A DNA stretch of 64,000 nucleotides from Arion vulgaris (Eukaryota; Mollusca; Gastropoda; Stylommatophora; Arionidae). The position numbers and the translations under genes were made by a program. The notes under the pieces were generated by a model, which worked only from the letters and a program-made list of their open reading frames with translations, was not told the DNA's origin and ran no database searches. The stretch covers positions 2,366,782-2,430,781 of the forward strand of contig CM036759.1 of NCBI GenBank assembly GCA_020796225.1. The letters are read 5' to 3'. Positions 1 to 10,189 of the stretch are shown piece by piece; the stretch's first letter is position 1, and every line of letters starts with the position of its first letter.

Positions 1-253
1 GTGTTTTTATTTTTTAACATAATATGAAAGTATTTTCAATTTTACATACAATAATGTATTGCTTGTTGTAAAATTCCATCTGTAAATAATTTTAATTAAT
101 TTTTAAAATTGGCATAGTAACGGTATGTTTACCTAATTAAATATGCAAAAATTCAAACCAGCAGAACTTTCCTATAGGAACCTGTAGGTCTAAAGAGAAT
201 CTTTGAGAGATCTGTCAGTCAGCATTGTCTAGCACACACTGGTTTTCTAGGAG

Positions 254-1941
254 ATGGAGATTCAAAAAAGCTACAAAGAAATTGCTGAGTTAGTGCCACA
301 CATCTATTCCTGTAAAGCAATAAGAAAACTAGAATGTTGCAGCCACGTTCAGAAGAGGATAGGTAAAAGACTCATAGATAAAGTTGCTCCCAATAAAAGC
401 AAATCATTTATAGAAAATGATAGAAAATATAAAGGGATTGGAGGAGTTGGAAGACTGACAGAAGCCGCTATCAAAAGAATTCATGGTCACCAAGGAGGCG
501 AAATTCGGTCAAACTTGAGAAATTTAGACGCGATGAAAAAGGCAATATGGTCAATCTGGGAACATAGGAAAGGTATCCATGTCAACTGTAGAAACTGGTG
601 CCATGGTCAGAATAGAAACAAGTTGCCAGACTTTGTCATGGAAATAATCAAACCTGTGTTTGAGGATCTTTCAAATGATTATTTGTTGAAAAAATGTCTA
701 CATTGTTGAACACAAAATGCTAATGAAGCATATTCAGTATATATATATATATATATATGGAACTGCAGTAAAACTATTTGATTGGCAAAACACGTAATTA
801 CAAGTACTGTAGTTTTACAAATTACAAAAACAATGACAAAATAGCGTTGACCAACAAGGCCTTTATCACAAGCGAACAAACAGGAGTGACAAATTAAATG
901 AAACACAAATGGACGACCAAATACAAACGTATCTAGGAAACTGAATAAAAAGGAATACTAAATAAATGTAACACAAAAACACACATAAAAACTAGAAATA
1001 GAAAGGAAAAGAAACAATGAAACATCTAGTAAATATATACTTGAATACATGCAACATATACCCATATAGATTACAAAGCAGGAGAAGAGAAAGTACTAAG
1101 AAGCATAAGAATGGAATATAACATGAATACATGCAACATATACCCTATAGATTCAAGCATGGGAAGAGAAGTACTAAGAAGCATAAGAATGTAATACGTT
1201 GAGCAAAATACGTTGTATTTTGTCATTGTTACATTCTTATGCTTCTTAGTACTTCTCTCCCATGCTTTGTAATCTATATGGGTATATGTTGCATGTATTC
1301 ATGTTATATTCCATTCTTATGTTTCTTAGTACTTTCTCTTCCCTGCTTTGTAATCTATATGGGTATATGTTGCATGTATTCAAGTTATATATTTACTAGA
1401 TGTCTCATTGTTTCTTTTCCTTTCTATTTCTAGTTTTTATGTGTGTTTTTGTGTTACATTTATTTCGTTATTCCTTTTTATTCCAGATTTTCCTTAGATA
1501 CGTTTGTATTTGGTCGTCATTTGTGTTTCATTTTATTTGTCACTCCTGTTTGTTCGTTTGCTTGATAAAGGCCTTGTTGGTCAAACGTTGCTGTATTTTG
1601 TCATTGTTTTTGTAATTTGTAAAACTACAGTACTTGTAATTACGTGTTTTGCTAATGAAGCATACCATCATTTGATCTGGGACAGATGTCCTAAAGCTAC
1701 ATTTGTTGGAAGAGACATGCTAGAAATAGCTGCAAATGATGCTATTATTGTATATAATGAAGGGAAACTAGGTAGGATTCAAGTAATGAACAAATTAGGA
1801 TTAAGCGGTGGCTACTACAGTATTTCAGCATTTCAACATTTTGATCGAGCACGTGTAAGAGCAGCTGAAGAAGAGAATAAAATAAATAATAAGATACAAA
1901 GAGCAAGAAATAAGTATCCAGACAGCTGGGGAATATTCTGA
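254..1941 (+). pseudogene. Mutator-like transposase relic, split by an insertion
   Basis: Two coding pieces in one orientation, 254-709 and about 1653-1941, join into one protein relic if the intervening 0.9 kb insertion is ignored. The first piece has CSHVQKRIGKRL, YKGIGGVGRLTEAAIKRI, LDAMKKAIW and a Cys/His segment around NWCHGQ, then PVFEDLSNDYLLKKCLHC. The second has LIWDRCPKATFVGRDMLE and ends near 1941. From memory of the family, this order matches the C-terminal part of the animal Mutator-like transposase domain proteins, which cut and paste DNA. There is a stop in frame just before 254, no N-terminal part and a stop at 710, so it is a dead fragment. The family name is inferred from remembered motifs, not from a search. 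Confidence 0.6.
733..1664. mobile_element. Foldback (long inverted repeat) element inserted in the Mutator-like relic
   Basis: Two arms of about 415 bp, roughly 785-1195 and 1229-1652, are near-perfect reverse complements around a spacer of about 33 bp. The 15-bp string TGCTAATGAAGCATA flanks it at 718-732 and 1650-1664, as a target-site duplication would, and the transposase frame resumes straight after it. Each arm also holds an internal direct repeat of about 100 bp. Related sequence is found at 13725-13885 and 52040-52345. No transposase is encoded, so it is probably non-autonomous. Short frames within the arms are not genes. Confidence 0.75.
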
Positions 1942-2542
1942 AGATGACTCATATGCAGCAGGAGCTCATTAAGTAAACATTTACTTTGAAAACCAGCAAG
2001 GCATGGCACATTTTTGCAATTATCTCAAAATCACTTATTTCAACATTTTTGGTTACATATGGCATACTATCTCAAAAAGTTATGGACAGTTTATCTCCAA
2101 AATTGGCACACAAGTAGGTAACTCTCATTGACATCAGTTGAACTACCAGAAATGAAGCAGCTTCAATACTTTTTGTTTGGGTCATTTATGTTAACCCATA
2201 CCCCTAATTTTTTAAAAAATAAAATATTTCACATAAATAAGCCTAACTTTTTAATGTTAGCTCTAATCCGAAAGTTGGTAGTTCACAATAAGTATAACAT
2301 ACTGTCCTACATATATACCAAGTTTCATTAAGCTATCTATAATAGTGTTTGATAAAACTTGACATGATGATAAATGCTAATTTGACCATTTTTCGCATAA
2401 AATATCATATTTTCAGCAAATTTTATCAAAACTACTGTAAATTTACCTCTAAAACTTAATTTTTCTGAAATCTTGAACCATTATGTATATACTGAAAGCA
2501 TTGTTTCCATCATATATAGTCAAATTCAATATACCAGTTTAA
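1942..2542. other. AT-rich stretch with no recognisable feature
   Basis: About 600 bp with no exon-like frame, repeat or transposon motif that I can recognise. It lies downstream of the NDUFAF5 exons in their direction of transcription, so it may be NDUFAF5 intron. Confidence 0.5.
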
Positions 2543-2725
2543 CCTGTCCTTAAGCGTAGTTGTGGGAGCTTTAATTTGTGTTCCTGGGCAAGAAGAGTCA
2601 CCCTTGTTGTGTTATAACCGGGTTTATTTAGTGTGGTCTTGATATTGTCTATCCATCTTTTCTTGTTCTTCCCTTGGCTCTATAACCTGATCTCTTTTAT
2701 TGTGTGCTGTTATAACCATCAAGAC
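2543..2725 (-). mobile_element. LINE 3' fragment
   Basis: Read on the minus strand it resembles the 3' end of the LINE at 9296-9530. The shared parts are the stretches read on the plus strand as GAGTCACCCTTGTTGTGTTA and GTGTGGTCTTGATATT. Frames are broken. It lies downstream of the third NDUFAF5 exon in transcript order. Confidence 0.65.
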
Positions 2726-2817
2726 ACAAAATCATGACTTGCTCTGGTTTTTATTGCAAGAATTTATTTTATGATTACTCATAACAAAGCAACAAGATGA
2801 AGCACAGATATGCTTAC

Positions 2818-2929
2818 CAGTAGCGAAGGTGAAAGTTCACACTGGTATACTCTGTCGACCATATCAGCATATAAATTCTTGGTCACATGGCCCCGTCCAC
2901 ATCCCAGGTCTACAACAACTTCAAATTTT
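2818..2929 (-). CDS. NDUFAF5: NDUFAF5 exon 3, SAM motif I
   Basis: 112 nt from a TATTTCAG acceptor to a CTG|GTAAGC donor. It encodes VVVDLGCGRGHV followed by the segment up to CELSPSLL. It ends in phase 0. No further exon is seen down to position 1. Confidence 0.85.
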
Positions 2930-5481
2930 CTGAAATAAAAAAGAATCCAATGTGAATTTCCACACACTTCATTGTTAAGAAACAGATGACAGAACAAATG
3001 GCAGGAGCATGGGAGCCGATGTAATGCGTTTAAATACTCATATTTTTATTTTAACAGAGACAAAACTAATAGTACAAAATCCATCAGGGACAAAACAGTT
3101 GTGAAGAGTAATTTTCCATCTGTAGGTCACCAAGAGACCAAACAACATCTCCCTTATTCATCCTAAACTCCCCAACAATCAATGCTTTCGATGCAAGCCT
3201 GTCTGCTCTCTTGTTGCAAACACCTCCATTCCCAGGACAGTAGATTCATGTGAGTCTCTGGAGGTTGGAAATCTATATAGAGGAACATCCCCTCATACGC
3301 AACCTGCCATTCTGGATCTTCTGAAGCATCGACTGAGATTCAGAAACAACAACTGTCCCAGTAAACTGAGTCCCAGAGATTCAATGGAGGGAAGAAGTAA
3401 TGGTTTCAACCTCCATCCTCATACTGGAAGTAGTTGTCCTGTATGCTTCATTTCAATCTGTTACATCTAAATAAATGAGTTAGTTGAGGTTTACACAATT
3501 TAGTTAATAATAAAAATATCTCAATAATATTGAGTCTTACCTTCTGATATCACAAATTCTGTCCGACAAGCGATAACCAAACTGCAAATGAAAATATCTT
3601 ATTTTAACCAACATTTATTACCACAAATCTGATGATAAATAACTTGGAAAACACAACAAAAATTATCTATTTTATCCAATTGTTTGAGAGTCTTTTTTTT
3701 TTTTTTTTTGTTTTTGTTCTTCTCAATCATTTTGATTATTCTTAAACAGCCTTTGTCAAGAACGGTTCGAACGCTACGCCCTCGTTAAGCCCTTACTAAT
3801 GTAGGATGAGCACATCTGAAATTTTAGGCCTTAAAGGCATGTTGTTTGAGGGCCTATTGTTTGAGGGGCTATTGTTTGAGAGGATGACGACAAAGATGAA
3901 TATTTAATAGATGAAGGGGGTCTCATGGGTGAAGTGGTTGTCAATTGCCTGTCATACTGAAGGTAGTGGGTTCCATTAGCAATTATTCCATGATAAGGCT
4001 ACGGAGCTCATACTTTGTGCAATGCTCTCGGCAGATGACATACCATCTCTGATCTCTGCCGACACAGGGACGCAGCCATATAGGGAAACACTGTGCAATG
4101 AAGTCAATCCTTCACCTTTATACCCTCTGTAATTGATGACTGAAGCATGACAGCAACATAGATGACTTGAGCATGACATCAACATAGATTACTTGAGCAT
4201 GACAGCAACATAGATGACTTGAGCATGACAGCAACATAGATAACTTGAGCATGACAGCAACATAGATGACTGAAGCATGACAGCAACATAGATGACTTGA
4301 GCATGACAGCAACATAGATGACTTGAGCATGACAGCAACATAGATGACTTGAGCATGACAGCAACATAGATGACTTGAGAATGACAGCAACATAGATGAC
4401 TTGAGCATGGCAGCAACATAGATGACTGAAGCATGACAGCAACATAGATGACTGAAGCATGACAGCAACATAGCTGACTTGAGAATGACAGCAACATAGC
4501 TGACTTGAGAATGACAGCAACATAGATGAATGAAGCATGACAGCAACATAGATGACTTGAGCATGACAGCAACATAGATTACTTGAGCATGACAGCAACA
4601 TAGATGACTGAAGCATGACAGCAACATAGATGACTTGAGCATGACAGCAACATAGATGACTTGAACATGACAGCAACATAAGATGACTTGAGCATGATAG
4701 CAACATAGATGACTTGAGCATGACAGCAACATAGATGACTTGAGCATGACAGCAACATAGATGACTTGAGCATGACAGCAACATAGATGACTTGAGCATG
4801 ACAGCAACATAGATGACTTGAGCATGACAGCAACATAGATGACTTGAGCATGACAGCAACATGGATGACTTGAGCATGACAGCAATATAGATGACTTGAG
4901 CATGACAGCAACATAGATGACTTGAGCATGACAGCAACATAGATGACTTGAGCATGACAGCAACATAGATGACTTGAGCATGACAGCAACATAGATGACT
5001 TGAGCATGACAGCAACATAGATGACTGAAGCATGACAGCAACATAGATGACTTGAGCATGACAGCAACATAGACAGGAGAATATCTACATCTACAGTACG
5101 ACAGAAAGAATGTTATGTTGGCAAAGTTCTGCAAAGAATAAGCTACTAGATGATGATAATGTATACATACTAATTTACCTCATCTTTGATGTAATCATAA
5201 ACTGTGGCATCCTCCCCTGTCAATCCTAAAGCAGCTCGCTCTCTGTGAAGTCTCTTGGCCTTCCTGTCAAACACATTCATAATCACATCCTGTTGTCTAG
5301 TGCTCATACGTCTGCAGAAATTATGCCCTAATATCCTACTTCCTGTTATGGAGACTAAAGATGATCCATCACATCTTACAACAGTTAAATGTTTGATGTG
5401 TAACAAACATCCGATTGTTCTCTGGCAACTGTGATGGCAGGTTACAGTACTTGCCTTGAAAAGCATTTTGTGTACATGCAT
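2818..5481 (-). CDS. NDUFAF5: NDUFAF5, mitochondrial complex I assembly methyltransferase (5' part, three exons)
   Basis: NDUFAF5 is a SAM-dependent methyltransferase-fold protein of the mitochondrial matrix. It hydroxylates an arginine of complex I subunit NDUFS7 during early assembly. Exons are 5481-5179, 3581-3541 and 2929-2818, joined in phase with GT-AG introns, giving about 152 codons. The N-terminus is rich in Arg, Ser and Thr and poor in acidic residues, like a mitochondrial presequence. MNVFDRKAKR and DYIKDE follow, then YRLSDRICDIRR across the exon 2 junction, then the SAM-binding motif I VVVDLGCGRGHV in exon 3. I recognise this order from vertebrate NDUFAF5. I start at 5481 because the context ACAATGC has A at -3; a second in-frame Met is at 5466. 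The remaining two thirds of the protein lies left of the window. Intron 1 holds the 26-bp satellite and intron 2 a LINE RNase H piece. Confidence 0.82.
3105..3420 (-). mobile_element. LINE RNase H domain fragment
   Basis: Minus-strand translation gives SESQSMLQKIQNG, then CPGNGGVCNKRADRLASKA and MNKGDVVWSLGDLQ. This is the order of the RNase H domain of I/Ingi-type non-LTR retrotransposons (conserved His-Gly and N-x-x-A-D segment). It contains stops. It lies in NDUFAF5 intron 2. Confidence 0.7.
3541..3581 (-). CDS. NDUFAF5: NDUFAF5 exon 2 (41-nt microexon)
   Basis: It lies between a TTTGCAG acceptor and an AAG|GTAAGA donor and encodes FGYRLSDRICDIR plus two bases of an Arg codon completed in exon 3. 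Too short for ORF finding, but phase and family match agree. Confidence 0.82.
3895..4110 (+). repeat. Possible tRNA-derived SINE
   Basis: GGTGAAGTGGTTGTCAATTG followed about 25 bp later by GTGGGTTCC looks like degenerate A and B boxes. A similar pair is on the minus strand near 37770-37835. Boundaries are uncertain. Confidence 0.35.
4135..5073. repeat. 26-bp minisatellite, about 36 copies
   Basis: Unit starts ATGACTTGAGCATGACAGCA and is 26 bp long, with scattered substitutions (ACTGAAG for ACTTGAG) and one insertion near 4680. As 26 is not a multiple of three, each minus frame cycles through the same Cys-rich repeats. Those frames are not genes. The array lies in NDUFAF5 intron 1, about 100 bp from exon 1. 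Confidence 0.95.
5179..5481 (-). CDS. NDUFAF5: NDUFAF5 exon 1 (coding)
   Basis: 101 codons from the ATG at 5481 to a GAG|GTAAAT donor, ending in phase 0. It carries the putative mitochondrial targeting sequence and MNVFDRKAKR. Confidence 0.78.
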
Positions 5482-5597
5482 TGTGGCTAGATCTGTATAT
5501 AAAATTCAATCTGAGTCAACTTTGTTCACGTTGTGAAAACAGAAGTCCAGACCTTGGTTTCTAAGAAATAAAAAAACAGAAATATGGATACAGGTTG

Positions 5598-6097
5598 TAA
5601 CAATATTCTTCTTCTTCTGCATTCTCACTACATTGGGGTTTTGGATTCTATAATAAAGGCAGCCATCTGCCTCAGACTGTCAGTCATGCCATACAGTTTG
5701 CCTTGGAAGCTGGTGTAAATAGGCCACCTCTTTCTTCTCAGGTCTGCGTACTGGTGGCAGTTCTGAAGGATATATTATGTTATCATACCCCCCAAGCGAC
5801 AGGGCACAGGTCGTTGGTGCCTATCTTGAATTTAGTGTACATGTGGTGTAACAATATTCTTCTTCTTCTGCATTCTCACTACATTGGGGTTTTGGATTCT
5901 ATAATAAAGGCAGCCATCTGCCTCAGACTGTCAGCCATGCCATACAGTTTGTCTTGGAAGCTGGTGTAAATAGGCCACCTCTTTCTTCTCAGGTCTGTGT
6001 ACTGGGGGCAGTTCTGAAGGATATGCTCTGTTGTCATACTCGCCAAGCCACAGGTCATTGGTGCCTACCTTGAATTTAGTGTACATGTGGTGTAACA
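5598..6097 (-). repeat. LINE C-terminal region, tandemly duplicated (two units of about 250 bp)
   Basis: 5598-5849 and 5850-6097 are near-identical direct copies. Read on the minus strand they encode TEYILQNCHQYADLRRKRWP, then FQGKLYGM and LRQMAAFI. This matches the conserved zinc-binding C-terminal segment (Cys, Cys, EHIL, Cys) of non-LTR retrotransposons. Frames are broken. It lies just upstream of NDUFAF5. Confidence 0.7.
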
Positions 6098-6164
6098 ATA
6101 TAAGATATCAGGTTGGTGAATAATGTAAGTAAACATCCAATAAGTAATAGCACTATTACTCAAG

Positions 6165-6534
6165 TATCATGATACCTCTAAGCTACAGACTGTAACATTA
6201 CTTAAACATTAGAATACCTCTAAGCTACAGACTGTAACATTACTTAAACATTAGAATACCTTTAAGCTACAGACTAACATTACTTAAACATTAGAATACC
6301 TCTAAGCTACAGAATGTAACATTACTTAAACATTAGAATACCTCTAAGCTACAGAATGTAACATTACTTAAACATTAGAATACCTTTAAGCTACAGACTG
6401 TAACATTACTTAAACACTAGAATACCTCTAAGCTACATGTTGTAACATTACTCAAGCATTAGAATACCTTTAAGCTACATGTTGTAACATTACTCGAGAA
6501 CCAGAATACCATTAATTTACAGGTTGTAACTCAT
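6165..6534. repeat. 42-bp minisatellite, about 9 copies
   Basis: Unit starts GAATACCTCTAAGCTACAGA. Copies diverge toward the right end. Confidence 0.9.
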
Positions 6535-7229
6535 CATGTAGCATGTCATTTACAGAACGTCGCTCTCATCCCAGCCTTTCTAAAAGAATGTTGATTTCTA
6601 GCCATATCTCTCGCCTCCTCCATCGCTGTGCTTAAGGATTCCTTAATGTTCTGTTTTTAAATGTTATTATAACTCAAATATTCATAGCCTGTAACTGCTA
6701 CCCCAGCCAAGAATGGACACTACCTAACACACATGAGTGGAAGATCACAGTGTGTGTGATGAAATGCTTGAGAGGGGTTATTAATGTTAATAGAAGAGAC
6801 AGAATAAAACTCACAGACATCAGAAAAATTGTAGAAAAACTACTGACATAAAGGACGTGCAGAGAAAGCAAATAGAATGGTGCAATGTTACGATAATCCA
6901 GTTCAGTCAACTACCATTTTGTACCTATAGCAGTTGAAGGTCTGGTATGATAAAGCATGTAAGGTCAAGAGGCAAAAGAGATTAGATTGTATTCCAGTCG
7001 TAATGTTATATGTTACATATGATCTGCATGCAATTTCTCCATACTGCTCTGTCCTGGGTAATTCATTCAATCTCTTCTACGGAATTGAGTCTGATATTTC
7101 TCACCTCACTCAGTAAATCTTGTTTCAGAGTTTCGCTAGGGTGCCATTCTTTTTTTAACCATTTGCCTGCTTTATGATTCTTTGATCATTTCTTTTCAGA
7201 GTAGTATGCCAAAATATAACTTCATTAAA
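6535..7229. other. Intergenic, no gene seen
   Basis: Around 6700-7140 there are traces of LINE C-terminal sequence, but nothing long enough to name. No exon is supported. Confidence 0.4.
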
Positions 7230-7303
7230 CCACACTTGGACTTAGCCACACTTTGCAGTGACAGTCTCACTGTCACTGAATGTGTGGCTAAGTGCAAGTG
7301 GAG
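7230..7303. repeat. Imperfect hairpin, stem of about 35 bp
   Basis: CCACACTTGGACTTAGCCAC is mirrored by GTGGCTAAGTGCAAGTGG, and GCAGTGACAG pairs with CTGTCACTG, around a loop of about five bases. It may be a small MITE. Confidence 0.7.
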
Positions 7304-7384
7304 TTTTTCATAATTTAAACATTTTATAATAAATCATTTTGCATTTTATGACAGAGAGATACTAAGAGCAGCCTTTGACTGTGA

Positions 7385-7995
7385 GTAGCAGTGTTACAAC
7401 TTACTGTAGCGAGTCATATTAACATTGTGATCATTGTCAAAATTGTAATTAATGCTACTAACTAACTTACAATAAAAATATGTACTTATATTTATATTAT
7501 TTATCTTATTTTAAAGTCTTAGTAGCAGTGTTACAACTTACTGTAAGTCATATTAACATTAATATCATTTCATAATAAATATAATTAATGCTATAACTAA
7601 CTTACAATAAAAATGTATGTATTATATTATTACTTATATTCTATATTTTTATCAAGTCAGTCAACATTACATTGTAGTAATTAAGTAATAATAGTAATAA
7701 GTATTATTACATTACATATATTATATTAAACCGTAAGGCTGTTAATGCTAATATTATTATTTATTATGGTTAAATTATTATTAATTTAAATTTATTTATT
7801 AATAACTTAATTTGTTGTCTGGTTGAGCTAAGACTTTAAAAGCAGTGAAACTTTTATTTTTAAAAATACAAGTAATACCTTCCTCACCTCACTGCATTCT
7901 CGTACCTAGCCTCTTCTAGTAAGTGGATTTACTTACTGCTCACCTCACTGCATTCTCGTACCTAGCCTTCTCTAGTAAGTGGATTTACTTACTGA
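7385..7995. repeat. Very AT-rich tract with direct repeats
   Basis: A segment of about 130 bp starting GTAGCAGTGTTACAACTTAC (about 7387) recurs about 7530. A 56-bp segment starting CTCACCTCACTGCATTCTCG recurs at about 7883 and 7939. No gene. Confidence 0.7.
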
Positions 7996-8115
7996 CAACA
8001 AATGATAATTGTAGTAACAATAATAAACGCATAACCTTCGCAGACGGCAAAATGAAAGCGAAACAAGACCGGAAGCGGGCAGCTACCATTTCCTGTTCGT
8101 TACATTTTGTGACAG

Positions 8116-8372
8116 CAGACGCCGAGTGGTTACCGGGGCCCATATTTGGACTGTAAAGAATAGAACCACTGTTACCTGCCACGCATGTCGTAAGAGGCGA
8201 CTAAGGAGGTTTGGCTGAAATCGGATGCACCTGTCCTAAACGTGTTTAAGTCTATGCGTTTAGGGGCCTACAAACCAATGTACAACGTATACACGTTCTT
8301 GGCAAAGATCAAACATATCACAAAGAGTGATTAAAATTGGTCGTAAAGAACGAACGCAAAGAAGAAGAGAAG
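8116..8372 (+). mobile_element. SINE family A, copy 1 (tRNA-derived)
   Basis: Head GCCGAGTGGTTACCGGGGCC resembles a tRNA Ser/Leu A box. The body contains CGTAAGAGGCGACTAAGGAG and the 3' end is GAAGAAGAG-rich. Other copies are at 38735 (split by piggyBac) and 61555. Confidence 0.75.
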
Positions 8373-8394
8373 AGTGACGACAGAATAGAAGTGC

Positions 8395-8850
8395 AAATGC
8401 CATTCCTGTCACTGATATAAGTTTAGATTACTTTAGTCGTCAAACCATCAGCACTGCACATCGAACCAATTAGTCCACTCCAACCATTGTCTTCCAGCCC
8501 AGTCTGTCTCAATATTCTTAAGCATACTCATTGAGTCACTGAGAAAACATACATGAATAAAAGTATGTGACTCCAGCTAGACCATCGCTTTACTTATTAC
8601 CATGATCTCCATAGTGAGGCTGCTCATAGTCACGGCAGAACCACCACGGTCTTCCTTAACAACATTCCCTCTGACTTAAGCAGTGAAAGATATGAGTTCC
8701 ACACGTGCTGAACCACTGACCAATAAGTGTAAATGATCACATCGTCCATATACGAGTTCTCAGCAATCAATGCCTGAATGTCTGTCTCCACAACCACTGG
8801 ATTTTCTTATCTGCATTCTCTACAAAGTCTGAAAATGATGTATTGATTCC
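8395..8850 (-). mobile_element. LINE RNase H fragment
   Basis: Minus-strand frames give VIIYTYWSV, then VTMSSLTMEIMVISKAM, then FLSDSMSMLKNIETDWAG and [13 protein letters not shown], with stops and frame changes. This is the first half of a LINE RNase H domain, including the Asp of SDSMS. Confidence 0.65.
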
Positions 8851-9289
8851 TGTTAGCACTTCTATCCATTTTTTAAACCGAGTTCAATGTCTTCAAGTAA
8901 ACACACCTATTGAATACAGTACTCGGTCTGACCCATCCAAAAATGCCCCTCTTTTTAACCTATTTCCCGTGTCTCTTTATTTCCACGTGCATCGGACCTT
9001 GTGTCTCAATATTGACTAGGAGGTAGACCAGTTTCGTTCTGGTTTCGAAGGACTGGATTTTCGTTCTTGTTTTTTGTGTAATGGTCCATACACAACCATA
9101 AGTAGCAACTGGGAAAATGTATGTTCTCAATATTTTTTATATTTTGCCGGTGCTTTGCCACATGTTCTTCATTAACTTAGTATCACACATATATATATTA
9201 TATTTTTTAATATAGTTTTAAAATGTAATTTTCAATTCAAATGTCTATTGTCCATTCCCAGATGGAAGATGCAGTTGGCTGTCCACTCT
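8851..9289. other. Intergenic, no gene seen
   Basis: No exon or clear repeat family recognised, apart from a short ATATAT run near 9190. Confidence 0.4.
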
Positions 9290-9295
9290 TGCCGT

Positions 9296-9530
9296 TAAGC
9301 GTAGGGATGGGAGCTATAATTTGCGTTTTATGGCCAGATGAGTCACCCTTGTTGTGTTATATCCGTGTTTATGTAGTGTGGTCTTGATATTCTCTATCCA
9401 TCTTTTTCTTGGTCTTCCTTTAGCTTTAGTACCCGAACTCTTTTTATTGTATGCTGTTATTGGTGGTTGGTTGTATTTCATTCTCATTAAATGTCCAAAC
9501 CACTGCATTTGTTCAAATGTTGTATCAATC
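9296..9530 (-). mobile_element. LINE 3' end fragment
   Basis: Minus-strand translation gives WFGHLMRMKYNQPPITAYN, then KAKGRPRKRWIENIKTTL. This is the typical C-terminal region downstream of LINE reverse transcriptase. It abuts an oppositely oriented LINE fragment at about 9530. Confidence 0.75.
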
Positions 9531-9945
9531 CTAACATATGCCAGCGAGAGTTGGAAAATGACTAAAGATATTGAAAGTAAGTTGAATGCATTTGAAAATA
9601 GATGTATGTGGGAAAAAAAACCATAAAATGGGTCGAATTCAGAAGGAGGGATGAAATCAGAGAAATGTCTCATCAACCATCAGTAACAACTGTTATACGA
9701 AAGAGAAGATATGTTTACCATGCTATGAGAAAAATGATAAAAATATCAAAACAAGCATTGAAGTGGGAGACAAATAGTTCAAGAAAGAAAGCACATCCTA
9801 GGAAACCCTGAAAGAACTTTACTAAGAAAGCCAGAATATCAGACTCATTTGCATAGGAGAGATTGAGCGAATTGTCCAGGACAGAGTGGTATGGTAAAAT
9901 TACTTGCAGGCCCTAAGTAACGTATATATATATATTATTTTATGT
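9531..9945 (+). mobile_element. LINE 3' end fragment (family with KWEEKSSRK motif)
   Basis: Plus-strand frames give SESWKMTKDIESKLNAFENR, then QALKWETNSSRKKAHPRKP, then a tail matching 41838-41990 and 56170-56350. Several stops. It is a single-copy relative of the 93-bp array at 54411-56170. Confidence 0.7.
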
Positions 9946-10189
9946 GGACCTACCCGACAGTGTCGCAGTGTGTGTAACCAGTTACGATTGAAAGTATACA
10001 AAAATTCCGACCGTCGTCATTCTTTTGAATAAGAGCTGCCCGGAATTTGTTTAAATGTATTTAGTTGCCTTTTGGCACTATGAAGTCTCCCGACATTTGA
10101 TCACATTGAAGCGGCCATTACACTTTGACCTTAACCACAAGACCGAGATGCGATATTAGATCACAAGAAAAAACAAATGCCAGGCACTC

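Noticed and set aside
4118..5134. Cys-rich minus-strand frames resembling small secreted proteins
   Set aside because: 26-bp minisatellite; three frames give the same peptide cycle.
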